Notes under the pieces: model-generated | Database searches by the model: none | Seen by the model: the letters and a program-made list of their open reading frames with translations, nothing else | What the model was told of the DNA's origin: nothing | Assembly (NCBI RefSeq): GCF_000265205.3 | Contig: NC_018000.1 | Span: 620,001-684,000, forward strand | DNA from: Sinorhizobium fredii USDA 257 | Lineage (GTDB): Bacteria > Pseudomonadota > Alphaproteobacteria > Rhizobiales > Rhizobiaceae | Reading direction: 5' to 3' | Length of the DNA stretch: 64,000 nt | Made by a program: the position numbers and the translations under genes | Shown: positions 56,875 through 64,000 of the stretch, piece after piece | How positions within the stretch are numbered: the first letter of the stretch is position 1 | Layout: every line of letters starts with the position of its first letter

Positions 56875-57014
56875 TGGAAACCGTCAAACTCAGCGACGCG
56901 CAGAAGAAGTCCCGCCGCGGCCGCAACATCGCGCTCGGCCTGGTGCTCGCCGGTCTCGTCGCGCTGTTCTATGTCGTCACGCTGATCAAGTTCGGCGGCG
57001 GCATGGCCCATTGA
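56874..57014 (+). CDS. CoxF-like small membrane protein, 46 residues
   Basis: A one-helix protein, [20 protein letters not shown] followed by a hydrophobic segment of about 19 residues ([19 protein letters not shown]) and GGGMAH. It starts in the TAATG overlap with ctaB and ends 11 bases before ctaG. Proteobacterial oxidase clusters often carry such a CoxF-like peptide here. A role in oxidase assembly or copper delivery is inferred from position. Confidence 0.8.
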   Translation: METVKLSDAQKKSRRGRNIALGLVLAGLVALFYVVTLIKFGGGMAH

Positions 57015-57025
57015 AGGTGCGGCGC

Positions 57026-57625
57026 ATGACGAACACCCCGCAATCACCCGGGAAGGAACGCGCCAACAGCGTCATCGTCGGCGGCTGCCTTGCCTTCGTC
57101 GCCGGCATGGTCGGCATGGCCTATGCGGCCGTTCCGCTCTACGACATGTTCTGCCGGGTGACTGGCTATAACGGCACGACGCAGCGCGTCGAACAGGCTT
57201 CGGACGTTATTCTCGACGAGAAGGTCAAGGTGACCTTCGACGCCAATGTCGGGCCGGGTCTGCCATGGGATTTCAGTCCGGTCCAGCGTGACATCGACGT
57301 CAGGATCGGCGAGACGGTGCAGGTCATGTACCGGGCGAAGAACCTTTCGTCGAAGCCGACGACCGGTCAAGCGACGTTCAATGTGACGCCGATGGCGGCG
57401 GGCGCCTATTTCAACAAGGTACAATGCTTCTGCTTCACCGAAACGACGCTTCAGCCGGGCGAGGAAATGGAGATGCCCGTCGTCTTTTTCGTCGATCCGG
57501 AGATCGTCAAGCCGGTCGAGAGCAAGGACATCAAGACACTGACGCTATCCTACACCTTCTATCCGCGCGAGCCGTCCAAACCGGTCGCTGCGGTGAAGGA
57601 CGAGGAAATTGAGAATAGACTTTGA
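57026..57625 (+). CDS. ctaG: Cytochrome c oxidase assembly protein CtaG/Cox11
   Basis: Delivers copper to CuB of subunit I. It has 199 residues: one N-terminal membrane helix (about 14-35, [20 protein letters not shown]) and a periplasmic domain. The copper-binding CFCF motif is in [20 protein letters not shown] (about 127-146), with [17 protein letters not shown] near the N-terminus. ATG 57026 has GAAGGTG upstream; an earlier GTG is possible. It precedes ctaE by 61 bases. Confidence 0.95.
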   Translation: MTNTPQSPGKERANSVIVGGCLAFVAGMVGMAYAAVPLYDMFCRVTGYNGTTQRVEQASDVILDEKVKVTFDANVGPGLPWDFSPVQRDIDVRIGETVQVMYRAKNLSSKPTTGQATFNVTPMAAGAYFNKVQCFCFTETTLQPGEEMEMPVVFFVDPEIVKPVESKDIKTLTLSYTFYPREPSKPVAAVKDEEIENRL

Positions 57626-57686
57626 CAGGAGGTCCGTTTCGGCTATTCCGGGCGGGCGACACATAGGACTATCGGGGATTACTGAC

Positions 57687-58565
57687 ATGGCCGGAGCGCA
57701 TCAGAAAAATCACGACTACCACATCATCGATCCGAGCCCGTGGCCGCTGCTTGCCTCCATCGGCGCCTTCGTCATGGCCTTCGGTGGCGTCGGTCTCATG
57801 CGCTACGCTGCCGGCGGTTCGTTCAAGCTGTTCGGTCTGGAGCTCGCCAATCCGTGGCTTTTCGTGATCGGCCTGGCGATCGTTCTCTACACGATGTTCG
57901 GCTGGTGGTCGGACACCATCAAGGAAGGCCGTGAGGGTCATCACACCCGCGTCGTGTCGCTGCACCTGCGCTACGGCATGATCATGTTCATCGCCTCCGA
58001 GGTGATGTTCTTCGCCGCCTGGTTCTGGGCCTTCTTCGATGCGAGCCTGTTTGCCGGCGAACCGATTCAAGCCGCTCGCGCCGCTTATACCGGTGGCGTC
58101 TGGCCGCCCAAGGGCATCGAGGTCCTCGATCCCTGGCACCTGCCCCTTTACAACACCGTCATCCTGCTGCTCTCCGGTACGACCGTCACCTGGGCGCACC
58201 ACGCGCTGCTGCACGACGACCGCAAGGGCCTCATCTCCGGCCTGACGCTCACGGTGCTGCTCGGCGTTCTCTTCTCCTTCGTCCAGGGCTACGAGTACGC
58301 GCATGCGCCGTTCGCCTTCCGGGATTCGATCTATGGCGCCACCTTCTTCATGGCGACCGGCTTCCACGGTTTCCACGTTCTGGTCGGCACCATCTTCCTG
58401 CTGGTCTGCCTGTTCCGGGCGCTGGGCGGCGGCTTCAGCCAGCAGCATCATTTCGGCTTCGAGGCGGCCGCCTGGTACTGGCACTTCGTCGACGTGGTCT
58501 GGCTGTTCCTCTTCTTCTCCATCTACATCTGGGGTGGATGGGGCGCGCCGATCGCTCACGGCTAA
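57687..58565 (+). CDS. ctaE: Cytochrome c oxidase subunit III (aa3)
   Basis: A 292-residue, seven-helix subunit. It begins [20 protein letters not shown]. Conserved text: [20 protein letters not shown] (about 96-115, with the functional Glu), [16 protein letters not shown] (about 165) and [19 protein letters not shown] with [20 protein letters not shown] (about 252-271). ATG 57687 is used. A terminator follows at 58590-58618. Confidence 0.96.
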   Translation: MAGAHQKNHDYHIIDPSPWPLLASIGAFVMAFGGVGLMRYAAGGSFKLFGLELANPWLFVIGLAIVLYTMFGWWSDTIKEGREGHHTRVVSLHLRYGMIMFIASEVMFFAAWFWAFFDASLFAGEPIQAARAAYTGGVWPPKGIEVLDPWHLPLYNTVILLLSGTTVTWAHHALLHDDRKGLISGLTLTVLLGVLFSFVQGYEYAHAPFAFRDSIYGATFFMATGFHGFHVLVGTIFLLVCLFRALGGGFSQQHHFGFEAAAWYWHFVDVVWLFLFFSIYIWGGWGAPIAHG

Positions 58566-58589
58566 TACCGACGCGGTACGATGATCACG

Positions 58590-58618
58590 GGGCGGTTGCG
58601 GATGCAGCCGCCCTGTTT
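58590..58618 (+). terminator. Terminator after ctaE
   Basis: GGGCGGTTGC (58590-58599) pairs with GCAGCCGCCC (58604-58613) with one G-U, a 4-base loop, then TGTTT. It marks the probable end of the main oxidase transcript. Confidence 0.6.
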
Positions 58619-58634
58619 CGTTAGAGAGCGGGCG

Positions 58635-59132
58635 ATGAAAAATGCGTATGTGTGGCCGCTTGCTGCGGTGCTAATTTTGACGGGCCTGTCACCGGCGCTC
58701 GGTGCCGAGACCGCGGATAGAGTCGTCGTCTACAAGGAACGCCGCCTGCTGCAATTGTTTAAGGGCGAGCGGCTCTTGCGCGAATTTCCGATCGCGCTTG
58801 GCGGCAATCCGGTGGGAGACAAGATGCAGGAAGGCGATCGGCGGACGCCGGAGGGGCGTTATGTTCTCGACTGGCGCAACGACGCGAGCAGCTTCTACCG
58901 GTCCATGCACATCTCCTATCCCGCGGCCGAGGATGTGCAGGCTGCCGCCGCCAAGGGCGTGGACCCGGGCGGCATGATCATGATCCATGGCCAGCCCAAC
59001 TATCTCGGCTGGCTGGCCTTTTTGACGCAGATGTTCGATTGGACGGACGGTTGCATTGCCGTTACCAATGCCGAGATGGACGAAATCTGGGACATGGTCC
59101 CCAACAACACGGCGGTCGAGATCAACCCATGA
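58635..59132 (+). CDS. L,D-transpeptidase (YkuD) family protein
   Basis: A 165-residue secreted cross-linking enzyme. Signal peptide KNAYVWPLAAVLILTGLSPA to LGA, then the YkuD domain: VVYKERRLLQLFKGERLLRE (about 29-48), YRSMHISYPAAED and the active site IMIHGQPNYLGWLAFLTQMF with TDGCIAVTN (catalytic Cys in TDGC, about 144). It may act on peptidoglycan or on lipoprotein attachment. It overlaps DUF983 by four bases (ATGA), so it is tied to the oxidase-assembly genes despite its cell-wall role. Confidence 0.88.
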   Translation: MKNAYVWPLAAVLILTGLSPALGAETADRVVVYKERRLLQLFKGERLLREFPIALGGNPVGDKMQEGDRRTPEGRYVLDWRNDASSFYRSMHISYPAAEDVQAAAAKGVDPGGMIMIHGQPNYLGWLAFLTQMFDWTDGCIAVTNAEMDEIWDMVPNNTAVEINP

Positions 59133-59512
59133 ATGACGACAAGGCGCTTTACCCGCCGGTTGAGCCGATCATGGCGGGAATTAAAGGAAGGTGCCCGCGC
59201 TGCGGCCAAGGCCATCTCTTCGACGGCTTCCTGAAGGTCCGGCCGGCCTGCGAGAATTGTGAACTCGACTATCGCTTTGCCGATTCCGGCGATGGCCCGG
59301 TCGTTTTCGTCATCCTCATCGTCGGCTTCATCGTCCTAGGGGCAGCGCTCTGGATGGAGGTCAATGTCAATCCACCACTATGGCTGCACTTCCTGCTCTG
59401 GATACCCCTGGCAACGGTTCTCAGCCTGGCGTTGACCAGAATGCTGAAAGGCGCGCTGATCAATCTCCAGTATCGCAACAATGCACGCCCGGGCGAAATC
59501 GACCGTGGCTGA
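59129..59512 (+). CDS. DUF983 membrane protein
   Basis: A 127-residue protein with a zinc-ribbon-like N-terminus (KGRCPRCGQGHLFDGFLK with CENCELDYRFADSG, about 19-53) and two membrane helices (about 60-82 and 88-108). The DUF983 family often sits next to surf1 or oxidase genes, as here; an oxidase-assembly role is inferred. It starts within the L,D-transpeptidase stop and runs into surf1. Confidence 0.9.
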   Translation: MNDDKALYPPVEPIMAGIKGRCPRCGQGHLFDGFLKVRPACENCELDYRFADSGDGPVVFVILIVGFIVLGAALWMEVNVNPPLWLHFLLWIPLATVLSLALTRMLKGALINLQYRNNARPGEIDRG

Positions 59513-60266
59513 AAAGCATAAGCCGGCCTCGCGCGGCCGCCTCGGTCGGATTGGCGGTCTTCTGCTCGTGGCGATCGCCCTCGTCGTACTCGTCTCCCTC
59601 GGCACATGGCAGGTTGAGCGGCTGCAGTGGAAGGAAGCGCTGATAGCTGCGATCGCAGAACGCCGGTCGGCGCCGCCGGTCTCCCTCGACGAGATCGAGG
59701 CCATGGCTGCGGGCGGTGAGGACATCGACTATCGCACCACCATTGTGTCCGGCGTCTACGACCACCGCAAGGAGCGGCATTTCTTTGCCACCCACGGCGG
59801 TCGCACCGGCTACTACGTCTTCACGCCGCTGATGCTCGCGGACGGCCGCGCCCTGTTCGTCAATCGCGGCTTCGTGCCCTTCGAAAAGAAGGACGCCGCG
59901 GCGCGGCCCGAGGGGCAGGTTACCGGAAGCATGACGATCAATGGCCTGGCGCGGCCGCGGCTTTCGGAGAAGCCGTCGTCGCTGGTGCCCGACAACGACA
60001 TCGCAAAAAACATCTTCTACTGGAAGGATCTCGATGCGATGGCCAGGGCAGCCGGCATCGCCGCCGATCGTGTCGTTCCTTTCTTCTTCGACGCGGATGC
60101 AACGGAAAACCCGGGTGGCTTGCCGATTGGCGGGGTGACGCAGTTCGACCTGCCAAACAACCACCTCCAATATGCGCTCACCTGGTACGGCCTTGCGGGG
60201 GCGCTGGTTGTGGTGAGCGGCACCTATCTCTATCGCCAGCGACGCAGAGATGACTCCGAAAAGTGA
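59481..60266 (+). CDS. SURF1 family oxidase assembly protein
   Basis: A 261-residue protein with membrane helices at each end (GGLLLVAIALVVLVSLGTWQ, about 25-44; YGLAGALVVVSGTYLYRQRR, about 236-255) and a periplasmic domain between. The SURF1 motif is LGTWQVERLQWKEALI (about 40-55), with VNRGFVPFEKK. It helps insert heme a into subunit I. ATG 59481 overlaps DUF983 by 32 bases; GTG 59505 is an alternative start with an 8-base overlap. Confidence 0.92.
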   Translation: MHARAKSTVAEKHKPASRGRLGRIGGLLLVAIALVVLVSLGTWQVERLQWKEALIAAIAERRSAPPVSLDEIEAMAAGGEDIDYRTTIVSGVYDHRKERHFFATHGGRTGYYVFTPLMLADGRALFVNRGFVPFEKKDAAARPEGQVTGSMTINGLARPRLSEKPSSLVPDNDIAKNIFYWKDLDAMARAAGIAADRVVPFFFDADATENPGGLPIGGVTQFDLPNNHLQYALTWYGLAGALVVVSGTYLYRQRRRDDSEK

Positions 60267-60278
60267 CAAGGGGAATGA

Positions 60279-60644
60279 ATGGGTATTCTCGCCGCCATCC
60301 TGATTGCGCTTACCGCTTTGCTGCACGTCGGGTTCCTCGTGCTCGAAATGTTTCTCGGGACGAAACCCCAGGGGCGGGCTGTCTTCCATATGACGGCGGA
60401 GCGGGCCCAAACGACGCGGGTGCTTGCGGCCAATCAGGGGCTCTATAACGGATTTCTCGCCGCTGGCCTTTTCTGGTCGCTGCTCCAGCCGGAGCCGGCA
60501 TTTGCCCTGCAGTTGAAGGTGTTCTTTCTTGTGTGCGTGATCGTTGCCGCTATATATGGCGGATGGTCGGTCAAGCCCCGTATTCTTCTCATCCAGGGCA
60601 GCCCGGCAATGCTCGCGCTCCTGTTCGTTCTACTGGCGTCCTGA
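60279..60644 (+). CDS. DUF1304 membrane protein
   Basis: A 121-residue protein with four hydrophobic segments. It starts MGILAAILIALTALLHVGFL and contains FLGTKPQGRAVF and LAANQGLYNGFLAAGLFWSL, typical of DUF1304. Function is unknown. It lies 12 bases after surf1 and three before ispH, so it is part of the same run of genes. Confidence 0.88.
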   Translation: MGILAAILIALTALLHVGFLVLEMFLGTKPQGRAVFHMTAERAQTTRVLAANQGLYNGFLAAGLFWSLLQPEPAFALQLKVFFLVCVIVAAIYGGWSVKPRILLIQGSPAMLALLFVLLAS

Positions 60645-60647
60645 TTC

Positions 60648-61658
60648 ATGGCCTCATCCACGGCAGCAAAATCCCCGATCACCATACGTCTGTGCGGGCC
60701 GCGTGGCTTCTGCGCGGGTGTCGACAGGGCGATCCAGATCGTCGTGCTGGCGCTCAAGGAATTCGGCCCTCCCGTCTATGTCCGGCATGAGATCGTGCAC
60801 AACCGCTACGTCGTCGAGGGGTTGGAAGCCAAGGGGGCGATCTTCGTCGAGGAACTCGATGAGATTCCGCCGGAGCATCGCAAACAGCCGGTCGTCTTCT
60901 CCGCCCATGGCGTGCCGAAGTCCGTGCCGGCTGATGCCGATCAACGCAATCTCTTCTATCTCGACGCCACCTGTCCGTTGGTCTCGAAGGTGCACAAGCA
61001 GGCGATGCGCCACCACCGGTTGGGGCGCCACGTGGTGCTGATCGGCCATGCCGGGCATCCGGAGGTCATCGGTACGATGGGGCAATTGCCGGAAGGGGCG
61101 GTCTCTCTCATCGAAACGGTGGCGGATGCTGATACCTATGTACCGCCCGATCCGGACAATCTCGGCTTCGTGACGCAGACGACGCTCTCCGTTGACGACA
61201 CCGCAGGGGTGATCAAGCGCTTGCACGAGCGGTTTCCAAATCTGACGGCGCCGGCGGCCGATTCCATCTGCTACGCCACGACCAACCGGCAGGAGGCGGT
61301 CAAGCAGGCAGCCCCCGGCTGCGATCTGTTCCTGATCGTCGGTGCTCCCAACTCGTCCAATTCCAAGCGGCTCGTCGAAGTGGCCTTGCGGGCCGGGGCG
61401 AAGCATGCCGTTCTCGTGCAGCGGGCCTCGGATATCGACTGGGATACCCTCGGTGACATTGAGATGGTCGGGCTGTCGGCCGGCGCCTCGGCGCCGGAAG
61501 TGATCGTCAACGAGATCATCGAGGCATTCCGCGAACGCTATCACGCGACGGTCGAGCTTGCCGATACGGTCGAGGAAAACGAGAACTTCCTTGTCAACCG
61601 CGAACTCCGCCATGTCGAGCTGACCGCCGCCGACATGGCCTTCGTCAACGGTGAATAG
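60648..61658 (+). CDS. ispH: 4-hydroxy-3-methylbut-2-enyl diphosphate reductase
   Basis: Final MEP-pathway enzyme, making IPP and DMAPP with an Fe-S cluster. It has 336 residues. The three cluster cysteines are in [17 protein letters not shown] (Cys at about 15 or 20), [16 protein letters not shown] (about 108) and [13 protein letters not shown] (about 207); the catalytic Glu region is [11 protein letters not shown]. It starts three bases after DUF1304. A 62-base gap separates it from thrB. Confidence 0.97.
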   Translation: MASSTAAKSPITIRLCGPRGFCAGVDRAIQIVVLALKEFGPPVYVRHEIVHNRYVVEGLEAKGAIFVEELDEIPPEHRKQPVVFSAHGVPKSVPADADQRNLFYLDATCPLVSKVHKQAMRHHRLGRHVVLIGHAGHPEVIGTMGQLPEGAVSLIETVADADTYVPPDPDNLGFVTQTTLSVDDTAGVIKRLHERFPNLTAPAADSICYATTNRQEAVKQAAPGCDLFLIVGAPNSSNSKRLVEVALRAGAKHAVLVQRASDIDWDTLGDIEMVGLSAGASAPEVIVNEIIEAFRERYHATVELADTVEENENFLVNRELRHVELTAADMAFVNGE

Positions 61659-61720
61659 AGCGGGGGCGACAAAGCATACCGCTCCAACACCTTGCAATCC
61701 TGTTTCCGAAAGTAGCGACC

Positions 61721-62701
61721 TTGGCAGTTTACACTGATATCACGGAAGATGACTTGATCCGCTTTCTGGCGGACTATGACGTGGGAACGCTCACCTCCTA
61801 CAAGGGCATCGCCGAAGGTGTGGAGAATTCAAACTTCCTTCTCCATACGACGACGGGTTCCTATATCCTCACGCTGTACGAAAAGCGGGTGAATGCCGAT
61901 GACCTGCCGTTCTTCCTGGGCCTGATGCATCATCTTGCGGAAAGGGGGCTTTCCTGCCCGCTGCCCTTGCCGCGCGCCGATGGCGCGCTTCTCGGCACGC
62001 TGTCGGGCCGGCCGGCCGCCGTCATCTCCTTCCTTGAAGGCATGTGGTTGAGGAAGCCGGGGGCGCAGCACTGCCGTGAAGTGGGCCGGGCGCTCGCGTC
62101 GATGCACGAGGCTGGCGATGGATTTGCCTTGAAGCGGCCCAACGCCCTCTCTGTCGGCGGCTGGCGGCCGCTCTGGCGGAATTCCGAGGCCCGCGCCGAT
62201 GAAGTGCAGGACGGATTGAAGGACGAGATCGCGGCGGAACTCGCCTATCTCGAAGAGCATTGGCCGAAGCGCCTGCCGGAGGGCGTGATCCATGCCGATC
62301 TCTTCCCGGACAACGTCTTCTTCCTCGGCGATCGCCTATCCGGGCTCATCGACTTCTATTTCGCCTGCAACGACTTCCTCGCCTACGACATCGCTGTCTG
62401 CCTGAACTCCTGGTGCTTCGAGAAGAACGGCTCCTACAACATCACCAAAGGCATGGCCTTGCTTTCGGGCTACGAAAGCGTGCGAAAGCTGACGGCGGAA
62501 GAGGTGGCGGTCCTGCCGCTACTGGCCCGGGGCTCGGCGCTGCGTTTCTTCCTGACGCGCCTCTACGACTGGCTGATGACGCCGGCCGGCGCCCTGGTGG
62601 TCAAGAAGGACCCGCTGGAATATCTGACGAAGATCCGCTTCCACCGCGCTGTCGCCTCGAGCGCCGAATACGGCCTCAGACGTGAAGAGACTCCGCGATG
62701 A
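61721..62701 (+). CDS. thrB: Homoserine kinase (aminoglycoside-phosphotransferase fold)
   Basis: Phosphorylates homoserine in threonine synthesis. A 326-residue protein of the APH-fold type II class found in alphaproteobacteria. Motifs: [20 protein letters not shown] (about 27-46), the catalytic loop [17 protein letters not shown] (about 188-204) and the metal site [16 protein letters not shown] (about 207-222). The start is TTG 61721, since no ATG fits the conserved N-terminus. Its stop overlaps rnhA by four bases. Confidence 0.94.
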   Translation: MAVYTDITEDDLIRFLADYDVGTLTSYKGIAEGVENSNFLLHTTTGSYILTLYEKRVNADDLPFFLGLMHHLAERGLSCPLPLPRADGALLGTLSGRPAAVISFLEGMWLRKPGAQHCREVGRALASMHEAGDGFALKRPNALSVGGWRPLWRNSEARADEVQDGLKDEIAAELAYLEEHWPKRLPEGVIHADLFPDNVFFLGDRLSGLIDFYFACNDFLAYDIAVCLNSWCFEKNGSYNITKGMALLSGYESVRKLTAEEVAVLPLLARGSALRFFLTRLYDWLMTPAGALVVKKDPLEYLTKIRFHRAVASSAEYGLRREETPR

Positions 62702-63159
62702 AGCACGTCGAGATCTTTACCGACGGCGCCTGCTCGGGAAACCCCGGGCCCGGCGGCTGGGGGGCGGTGCTGCGCTACGGCGAAGTGGAGAAGGATCTGT
62801 TCGGCGGCGAGGCGGAGACCACCAACAACCGCATGGAGCTGATGGCCGCAATCTCGGCCTTGAACGCGCTGAAGCAGCCCTGCGAGGTCGATCTGCACAC
62901 CGACAGCAAATATGTCATGGACGGCATTTCGAAATGGATTCACGGCTGGAAGCGCAACGGCTGGAAGACCGGTGACAGGAAGCCGGTGAAGAACGGCGAG
63001 CTGTGGCAGGCGCTCGATGCGGCGAGGGACCGCCACCAGGTGACCTGGCACTGGGTCAAGGGGCATGCCGGCCATGTGGAGAACGAACGTGCCGACGAAC
63101 TCGCGCGCAAGGGTATGGAGCCGTTCAAAAAATCGGGCCGCGCGAAGGTCACCCTGTAG
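62698..63159 (+). CDS. rnhA: Ribonuclease HI
   Basis: Cuts RNA in RNA-DNA hybrids. It has 153 residues, the normal size. The catalytic acidic residues appear in [20 protein letters not shown] (Asp about 9), [15 protein letters not shown] (Glu about 47), [13 protein letters not shown] (Asp about 70) and [18 protein letters not shown] (His and Asp). It starts in the ATGA overlap with thrB. Confidence 0.97.
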   Translation: MKHVEIFTDGACSGNPGPGGWGAVLRYGEVEKDLFGGEAETTNNRMELMAAISALNALKQPCEVDLHTDSKYVMDGISKWIHGWKRNGWKTGDRKPVKNGELWQALDAARDRHQVTWHWVKGHAGHVENERADELARKGMEPFKKSGRAKVTL

Positions 63160-63180
63160 AACGGGCCGGTCGGCCCGTTC
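63159..63180. terminator. Hairpin between rnhA and peroxiredoxin genes
   Basis: GAACGGGCC (63159-63167) and GGCCCGTTC (63172-63180) form a 9-bp perfect stem with a 4-base loop in the gap between the convergent genes, starting at the rnhA stop. No strong T-tract, but the position suits a bidirectional terminator. Confidence 0.6.
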
Positions 63181-63206
63181 CCATGATCATTTGGTTGTCA
63201 GCCCGA

Positions 63207-63692
63207 TCAAAGCTGTTCCAGCATCGCTGCCGCGCCGGAAACGGTCGCCTGACCCGGGGCGTCTTCGACATTCAACGCCTTGACCACACCATCCTCGACG
63301 AGCATCGAATAGCGCTTAGAGCGGATGCCGAGCGTGCCGGCGGAGAGATCGATATCGAGGCCGAGTGCCTTGGTAAAGGCGGCATTCCAGTCGGACAGGA
63401 AATGGATCTTGCCCATGCCGCCTGATGCCGTTGCCCAGGCGCCCATCACATGCAGGTCGTTGACGGCGACCACGGCGATGTCGTCGACGCCGCGCGCGAG
63501 GATCGCGTCGCGGTTTTCGAGATAGCCGGGAAGATGGTTGAGCGAGCAGGTCGGGGTGAACGCCCCCGGCACGGCGAAGAGAACGACGCGTTTGCCCTTG
63601 AAGAGCTGGTCGGTGGTTACCTCGACCGGTCCGTCGGCGGTCTTTTCCTTGAAGGATGCATTGGGTAGCTTGTCTCCGACAGCGATCGTCAC
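63207..63692 (-). CDS. Peroxiredoxin, Prx5-like
   Basis: A 161-residue thiol peroxidase that reduces hydrogen peroxide and organic peroxides. The peroxidatic cysteine is in FAVPGAFTPTCSLNHLPGYL (about 40-59; Cys about 50), the Prx5 signature. VVAVNDLHVMGAWATASGG and RSKRYSMLVEDGVVK follow. No second conserved cysteine is visible, so a glutaredoxin or thioredoxin reductant is likely. The start is GTG 63692 with GAGGAG upstream. Confidence 0.93.
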   Translation of the reverse strand: MTIAVGDKLPNASFKEKTADGPVEVTTDQLFKGKRVVLFAVPGAFTPTCSLNHLPGYLENRDAILARGVDDIAVVAVNDLHVMGAWATASGGMGKIHFLSDWNAAFTKALGLDIDLSAGTLGIRSKRYSMLVEDGVVKALNVEDAPGQATVSGAAAMLEQL

Positions 63693-63763
63693 GGGTCTCT
63701 CCTCGATTTCACTCGCGGTTCGGCAAAGGGGTTGCCGAGCCTGCGAGCGACTATATGAACGCG

Positions 63764-64000
63764 TCAGTCAAAGGCAAGGGTGGTTTCCATGCTGCGATCG
63801 CCGGCGCGAACAGTAAGCGCGATCGGTTTGCCGGCAATCGCCCGGTCCTTGCCGGCAGGCTTCACCGGAATGTCCACGCGGCGCTCTGCGCCGGCTAGAT
63901 GGCCGATGACCGGTGTTCCGAAGGAGAACCCCGCTGGCCCGGCGAGGAAGATCTCCGGTTTGCCCGCCTCGCGCGGAAGCCGAAGGTCGAGGTGAATGAT
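63764..64000 (-). CDS. Partial gene, possibly DsbD-N-terminal-like periplasmic protein
   Basis: A minus-strand frame open at the window edge and ending at TGA (63766-63764), giving the last 78 residues. Text includes LDLRLPREAGKPEIFLAGPA, VDIPVKPAGKDRAIAGKPIA and a final SMETTLAFD. The beta-rich pattern with a Pro/Gly-rich loop resembles the DsbD alpha-like domain found in proteins encoded beside peroxiredoxins in rhizobia, but the diagnostic part is outside the window. It is 71 bases upstream of the peroxiredoxin on the same strand, possibly an operon. Confidence 0.45.
   Translation of the reverse strand: MIHLDLRLPREAGKPEIFLAGPAGFSFGTPVIGHLAGAERRVDIPVKPAGKDRAIAGKPIALTVRAGDRSMETTLAFD

Overview
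This is a GC-rich stretch of alphaproteobacterial core chromosome, almost certainly Sinorhizobium/Ensifer (S. meliloti group). The gene order purD - GGDEF/EAL - potD-like, mcpU - trmA-like - tlyA - dxs - xseB, bioMNY, fabI - phosphatase - aroC - ribB and ctaCDBGE - surf1 - ispH - thrB - rnhA is the order I recall for that genus. Two intergenic mosaic repeats of the rhizobial RIME type are also present. I see no rRNA, tRNA, IS element, prophage or CRISPR array, and composition is even throughout.

Layout. 1-16219: end of a LysE-type exporter, DUF523, an HPE1-like secreted protein, purD, a periplasmic polyamine-binding protein translationally coupled to a membrane GGDEF-EAL protein, an MFS efflux pump with a divergent AraC regulator, ubiA, a tiny Arg-rich gene with its own terminator, DUF6101, a large DUF1217 repeat protein, a GlcD-like oxidase and a TsaC/Sua5 tRNA-modification gene. 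16220-21408: a cobalamin riboswitch followed by gbcA-gbcB (glycine betaine demethylase), a secreted GH25 lysozyme and a CorA/ZntB transporter. 21599-33104: acyl-CoA dehydrogenase, enoyl-CoA hydratase, the McpU chemoreceptor, and a minus-strand set (HDAC-like, xseB, pirin, dxs, tlyA, RNA m5U methyltransferase).

33168-45591: an MDR oxidoreductase, a thioesterase, and a minus-strand operon bioM-bioN-bioY-acyl-CoA ligase-thiolase, then ycaQ, tldD, GNAT, a DD-carboxypeptidase, a NodB-fold deacetylase and pdxH. 45681-52843: a lipoprotein, a J-domain protein, fabI, a histidine phosphatase, DUF1344, aroC, ribB and ialB. 53226-64000: the aa3 cytochrome oxidase cluster (ctaC, ctaD, ctaB, a coxF-like peptide, ctaG, ctaE, an L,D-transpeptidase, DUF983, surf1), then DUF1304, ispH, thrB, rnhA, a peroxiredoxin and a partial gene.

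Most notable signals: (i) a B12 riboswitch controlling betaine demethylation, which links betaine to glycine supply for corrin synthesis; (ii) a biotin ECF transporter co-transcribed with an acyl-CoA ligase and a thiolase-fold protein that lacks the second catalytic cysteine; (iii) an NspS/MbaA-like polyamine/c-di-GMP sensing pair; (iv) a perfect FNR/FixK box just upstream of the aa3 oxidase; and (v) an unannotated-looking 34-residue cationic peptide gene bounded by minus-strand terminators.
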